DNA of 8,829 nt from Candidatus Zixiibacteriota bacterium (GTDB lineage: Bacteria > Zixibacteria > MSB-5A5 > WJJR01), in NCBI GenBank assembly GCA_020058315.1, contig JAGVEK010000436.1:1-8829 (forward strand), read 5' to 3'. The notes below the pieces were generated by a model that worked only from the letters and a program-made list of their open reading frames with translations, had not been told where the DNA came from and made no database searches. The position numbers and the translations under genes are program-made. Shown in pieces: positions 6,517 through 8,829 of this stretch (position 1 is the stretch's first letter; each line of letters opens with the position of its first letter).

Positions 6517-6687
6517 CTACTGTAGTTGCTGATGCGGGTTTTGGAAGTACTGCGCTGCAATGTATCCAGCCCCATTGCTCACGTCATACCACCTCGCGTT
6601 GGCAATCATTCTATCATTTCCTTGATATTCAATTGCTTCAGTGCCAGTGGCTGATGCACCGGTGCTACATGTGAGTGCGATACGCAT
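6517..6687 (-). pseudogene. remnant resembling the C-terminus of an SH3-like extracellular protein
   Basis: A minus-strand frame of 56 codons from ATG 6687 to TAG at 6517. Its second half, with NARWYDVSNGAGYIAAQYF, follows the bacterial SH3-like pattern of a W-Y-x-V strand, a short turn, then G-Y-I-x-A-x-Y-F near the C-terminus, as in small secreted actinobacterial proteins. A signal peptide and the first SH3 strands are not seen. The frame stays open upstream to 6867, but that part is proline/arginine-rich and looks non-coding. Base composition is more AT-rich here than on either side. I read it as the tail of a once longer gene. It could instead be a chance ORF; the resemblance is judged by eye. 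Confidence 0.3.
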
Positions 6688-6964
6688 CCCCCGGCCGGGC
6701 ACCGGCAAGGACGCCATCGGTCCCGCTCTGTAACCGGTCACCACCGGTGCACTCGGAGTCCGACGTCTCGAACCGGCGCGCTTGCTCGGCGGGTCGATCG
6801 GACAGCCTAGGCGCGGCGAAGGCCGGAGTGAGATGTGGTGGGTGGGTCTGACCGAGCGGCGTGCCAAGGTTATTCGGGTCGTCGATAATCGGCTCAGGGC
6901 CGTAGGGACGATCGGCTCGTTGGGAAGGCGCGGCAGTCTGGCGCAGTGACCGGGACGGTGGGCG

Positions 6965-7387
<423 letters not shown>

Positions 7388-7414
7388 TCGTGTGCTCCGA
7401 TCCGAGGAAAGTGG

Positions 7415-7654
7415 TCAGGCGGTGGGGGTTGGGCAGGTCGTGTCGGTCAGACCGAGTCGGCGCATCACCAGGGTGGCCGGGCACCAGCCCGCCGCGCTGT
7501 AGAGCAGCAGGTTCGCCCCGACCAGGGCGGCCAGGATCAGCCACCACGAGGACAGGGTCACACTCAGCAATACGCTGAGCAGGACCAGGGTCCCGGCCAG
7601 TGCCGGGACGAGGCGGGTGATGGTCCATTCGTGCGGTCGCGGTGGCAATGCCAT
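7415..7654 (-). CDS. DUF2892 (YgaP-like) small inner-membrane protein
   Basis: A 79-residue membrane protein. The N-terminus (HEWTITRLVPALAG) leads into two hydrophobic helices, about 13-33 and 36-55, joined by a very short turn (SSWW), then the conserved GWCPATLVMRRLGL (56-69). This is the DUF2892 layout, the same as the membrane anchor attached to the rhodanese domain in E. coli YgaP. Cys58 in the GWCP motif is conserved in the family. In many bacteria such stand-alone proteins sit with persulfide or sulfide genes, or with CsoR-family regulators, as here. A good GGAAGGA lies before the ATG. It sits between the CsoR-family gene and the DUF302 gene and is probably cotranscribed with both. The molecular function of the stand-alone form is unknown. 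Confidence 0.85.
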   Translation of the reverse strand: MALPPRPHEWTITRLVPALAGTLVLLSVLLSVTLSSWWLILAALVGANLLLYSAAGWCPATLVMRRLGLTDTTCPTPTA

Positions 7655-7683
7655 CGGCGGGAGTCCTTCCAGTGTGCGTACCC

Positions 7684-7704
7684 GACCCCGCGCTGTGCGG
7701 GGTC
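7684..7704 (-). terminator. strong GC hairpin overlapping the stop of the CsoR-family gene
   Basis: GACCCCGC-GCTGT-GCGGGGTC is a perfect 8-bp stem with a 5-base loop whose first bases are part of the regulator's TGA codon. No T-tract follows on the minus strand, and a DUF2892 gene with its own Shine-Dalgarno starts 30 bp later. It may act as a partial terminator or an mRNA-stabilising element separating regulator from downstream genes, rather than a full stop. Confidence 0.4.
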
Positions 7705-7972
7705 AGGCCAGGGCGAGAAAGAGCTTTTCCAGTTCGTCGATGCTCATGGGCGCGGCCTCACCGTCGGGGGTTTCGGTGAGGCATTCGCGCAGGCCGGTGG
7801 CGACGATCTTGAATCCGGCGCGGTCGAGCGCTTTGGAGACCGCGGCGAGTTGGGTGACCACGTCCTTGCAGTCGCGCCCGTCCTCGATCATGGCGATCAC
7901 CCCGGTGAGTTGGCCTTGCGCGCGGCGCAGTCTGTTGAGGACTTGCGTCATCGCCTCGTCGTTGGCGTTCAT
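7703..7972 (-). CDS. CsoR/CstR-family (DUF156) transcriptional repressor lacking the copper-site histidine
   Basis: An 89-residue all-helical DNA-binding repressor. Family features are NRLRRAQGQLTGVIAMIE (13-30), DCKDVVTQLAAVSKALD (34-50) and GLREC (60-64). In copper-sensing CsoR the ligands are Cys, His and Cys, with the His four residues before the second Cys. Here Cys35 and Cys64 are kept but the His position is Gly60. The two-cysteine pattern is that of CstR, which senses persulfide by forming cross-links between the cysteines; the His signatures of FrmR and RcnR are also absent. The ATG at 7972 has AAGGGA eight bases upstream; the frame stays open to 8113, but that part includes the operator and lies outside the fold. 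A palindromic operator at 8004-8021 sits directly in front, so it is almost certainly autoregulated along with DUF2892 and DUF302. Confidence 0.9.
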   Translation of the reverse strand: MNANDEAMTQVLNRLRRAQGQLTGVIAMIEDGRDCKDVVTQLAAVSKALDRAGFKIVATGLRECLTETPDGEAAPMSIDELEKLFLALA

Positions 7973-8003
7973 CGATGTTTCCCTTCTCGGATCTTCCCCC
8001 CAA

Positions 8004-8021
8004 TATACCCCGTGGGGTATA
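8004..8021. promoter_or_regulatory. CsoR/CstR-type operator
   Basis: TATACCCC-GT-GGGGTATA is a perfect 8-bp inverted repeat around a 2-bp centre, matching the known CsoR-family site type (TACCC...GGGTA with a G/C tract). It lies 31 bp upstream of the repressor's ATG. On the minus strand TATATT (8007-8002) partly overlaps it and could be the -10, so bound repressor would block polymerase. The -35 is not clear. Confidence 0.85.
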
Positions 8022-8055
8022 GAAGGGGTTCCGAGGAAGTGGGTTGGCCGGTGGG

Positions 8056-8829
8056 TCAGTGGTGAGCGAAGCTGATGGTGGGCAGCACCCGGGTCAGCCA
8101 CGCCGGGCTCCACCAGGCAGCGTGCCCGGTCAGGCGCAGGATCACCGGCAGCAGCACCAGCCGCACCAGCAGTGCGTCGAGCAGGACCGCGACACCCAGG
8201 ATGATGCCCATCTCCTTGGGTGGGAGCGGGTCGGCCAGGGCGAAGGTGAAGAACACCGCCACCATCACCGCCGCGGCGGCGAAGATGACCCGCCCCGAAT
8301 GCGCGATCCCGTCCAGGAGCGCGGCGTGGGGGTCGCCGGTGCGCTCATAGTGTTCCTTGGCGGTGGCCAGCAAGAACACCGTGTAGTCCATGGCGATGGC
8401 GAAGATCATCGCGAAGAAGAACACCGGCCCCCACCCGTCGAGGAACCCCTGCGAGGTGAAGCCCAGCAGCTCGGCGCCGTGCCCGTCCTGGAAAATCAGC
8501 TTGGCCACCCCGAACGCGGCCGCGGTCGAGAGCAGGCTGACCAGGGTTCCCAAGGCCGCGATGAGCGGGGCCTGCAACGCGATCAGCAACAACACGAACC
8601 CGAGCACCAAGATGATGGCCACTACGATCGGCAGATAGTCGTCGAGGGCTTGTTGCAGGTCGAGGTTTTCCGCCGCCGCGCCACCGACCACCGCGTCGGC
8701 GGGCAGGTCGGCACGCAACCGGTCCAGGATTTCGGCCATCCGCGGCGCGGAGGGATCGACTGCGGGCATGGCCTGCATCATCACCAGATCGGCGCCGTCG
8801 ACGGCGGGCTGGGGCGGGGTGAGCATGAC
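8056..8829 (-). CDS. MMPL/RND-family transporter, C-terminal part
   Basis: The frame is open to the window edge, giving 257 residues; the N-terminal part lies outside. After the end of a periplasmic domain (about 1-64) five membrane helices follow: about 65-85, 88-113, 133-154, 180-198 and 206-233. The third has the GxxxDY-like signature AIAMDYTVFLL, carrying the acidic residue used for proton coupling in RND/MMPL proteins, followed by the conserved helix AALLDGIAHSGRVIFAAA. These proteins move lipids or small hydrophobic molecules across the inner membrane in actinobacteria. The gene ends 84 bp before the CsoR-family start on the same strand. Because the repressor has its own operator and promoter in that gap, the MMPL gene may be a separate unit. 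Substrate unknown. Confidence 0.9.
   Translation of the reverse strand, partial: VMLTPPQPAVDGADLVMMQAMPAVDPSAPRMAEILDRLRADLPADAVVGGAAAENLDLQQALDDYLPIVVAIILVLGFVLLLIALQAPLIAALGTLVSLLSTAAAFGVAKLIFQDGHGAELLGFTSQGFLDGWGPVFFFAMIFAIAMDYTVFLLATAKEHYERTGDPHAALLDGIAHSGRVIFAAAAVMVAVFFTFALADPLPPKEMGIILGVAVLLDALLVRLVLLPVILRLTGHAAWWSPAWLTRVLPTISFAHH

Larger units (their letters stand above)
6354..6964. other. gene-poor junction between the oxygenase block and the CsoR/MMPL block
   Basis: About 610 bp with no confident intact gene. It holds a hairpin at 6421-6443, an AT-richer islet at about 6480-6690 with a possible SH3-like gene remnant on the minus strand, and a GC-rich part (6690-6964) containing several ACCGGT sites, including a 10-bp palindrome GCACCGGTGC at about 6656-6665. 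A 38-codon plus-strand ORF (6833-6949) shows no recognised motif. No tRNA, integrase or transposase was recognised. The patchy composition suggests old rearrangement. Confidence 0.6.

Noticed and set aside
6833..6949. 38-codon plus-strand ORF in the junction
   Set aside because: Reads plausibly in places but has no motif, no clear ribosome site, and is short enough to be chance in GC-rich DNA.
7973..8113. Upstream extension of the CsoR-family frame
   Set aside because: Would translate the operator and part of the MMPL gene; AAGGGA before ATG 7972 and family length of about 90 residues settle the start.

Overview
The window looks like actinobacterial DNA, most likely from a mycolic-acid-type genus such as Rhodococcus, Nocardia, Gordonia or Mycobacterium. 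The grounds are high GC, GTG starts, Shine-Dalgarno or leaderless starts, and the protein families present; the genus cannot be fixed from sequence alone. It holds two gene blocks that appear unrelated, separated by about 600 bp with little or no coding sequence.

Left block (1-6353). A divergent control region (584-848) separates a minus-strand pair from a plus-strand run. The minus pair is a small DUF4873 protein (248-583) followed by the N-terminus of a DHA2-type MFS exporter that leaves the window at base 1. The plus run is an AurF-like diiron oxygenase (849-1835), a type I Baeyer-Villiger/flavin monooxygenase (1944-3542), an SDR dehydrogenase overlapping it by 4 bp (3539-4396), a KshB/PaaE-type flavin and 2Fe-2S reductase (4458-5501), and a TetR regulator (5619-6353). 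The parts suggest a self-contained oxidation cassette: the reductase feeds electrons to the diiron oxygenase, the SDR interconverts alcohol and ketone, the BVMO inserts a second oxygen, the MFS protein exports substrate or product, and TetR senses a ligand. The substrate is not visible. The control region contains an 11-bp inverted repeat whose two arms each carry an outward-facing TAACTT, a plausible -10 for each divergent promoter, plus a separate 17-bp palindrome.

Middle (6354-6964). This stretch has mixed composition, including an AT-richer islet with a short minus-strand ORF resembling the end of an SH3-like extracellular protein. It is probably a decayed remnant and a junction between the blocks.

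Right block (6965-8829, all minus strand, more GC-rich). In transcription order it holds the C-terminal part of an MMPL/RND transporter entering from the right edge, a CsoR/CstR-family repressor with a textbook palindromic operator (TATACCCC-GT-GGGGTATA) just upstream, a DUF2892 two-helix membrane protein, and a DUF302 protein. The regulator keeps two cysteines but has Gly where copper-sensing CsoR has the His ligand, which points to a persulfide-sensing CstR-like role or another thiol chemistry rather than copper. The DUF302 gene carries six perfect copies of a 6-bp repeat, giving a (Thr-Asp)n stretch in the protein.
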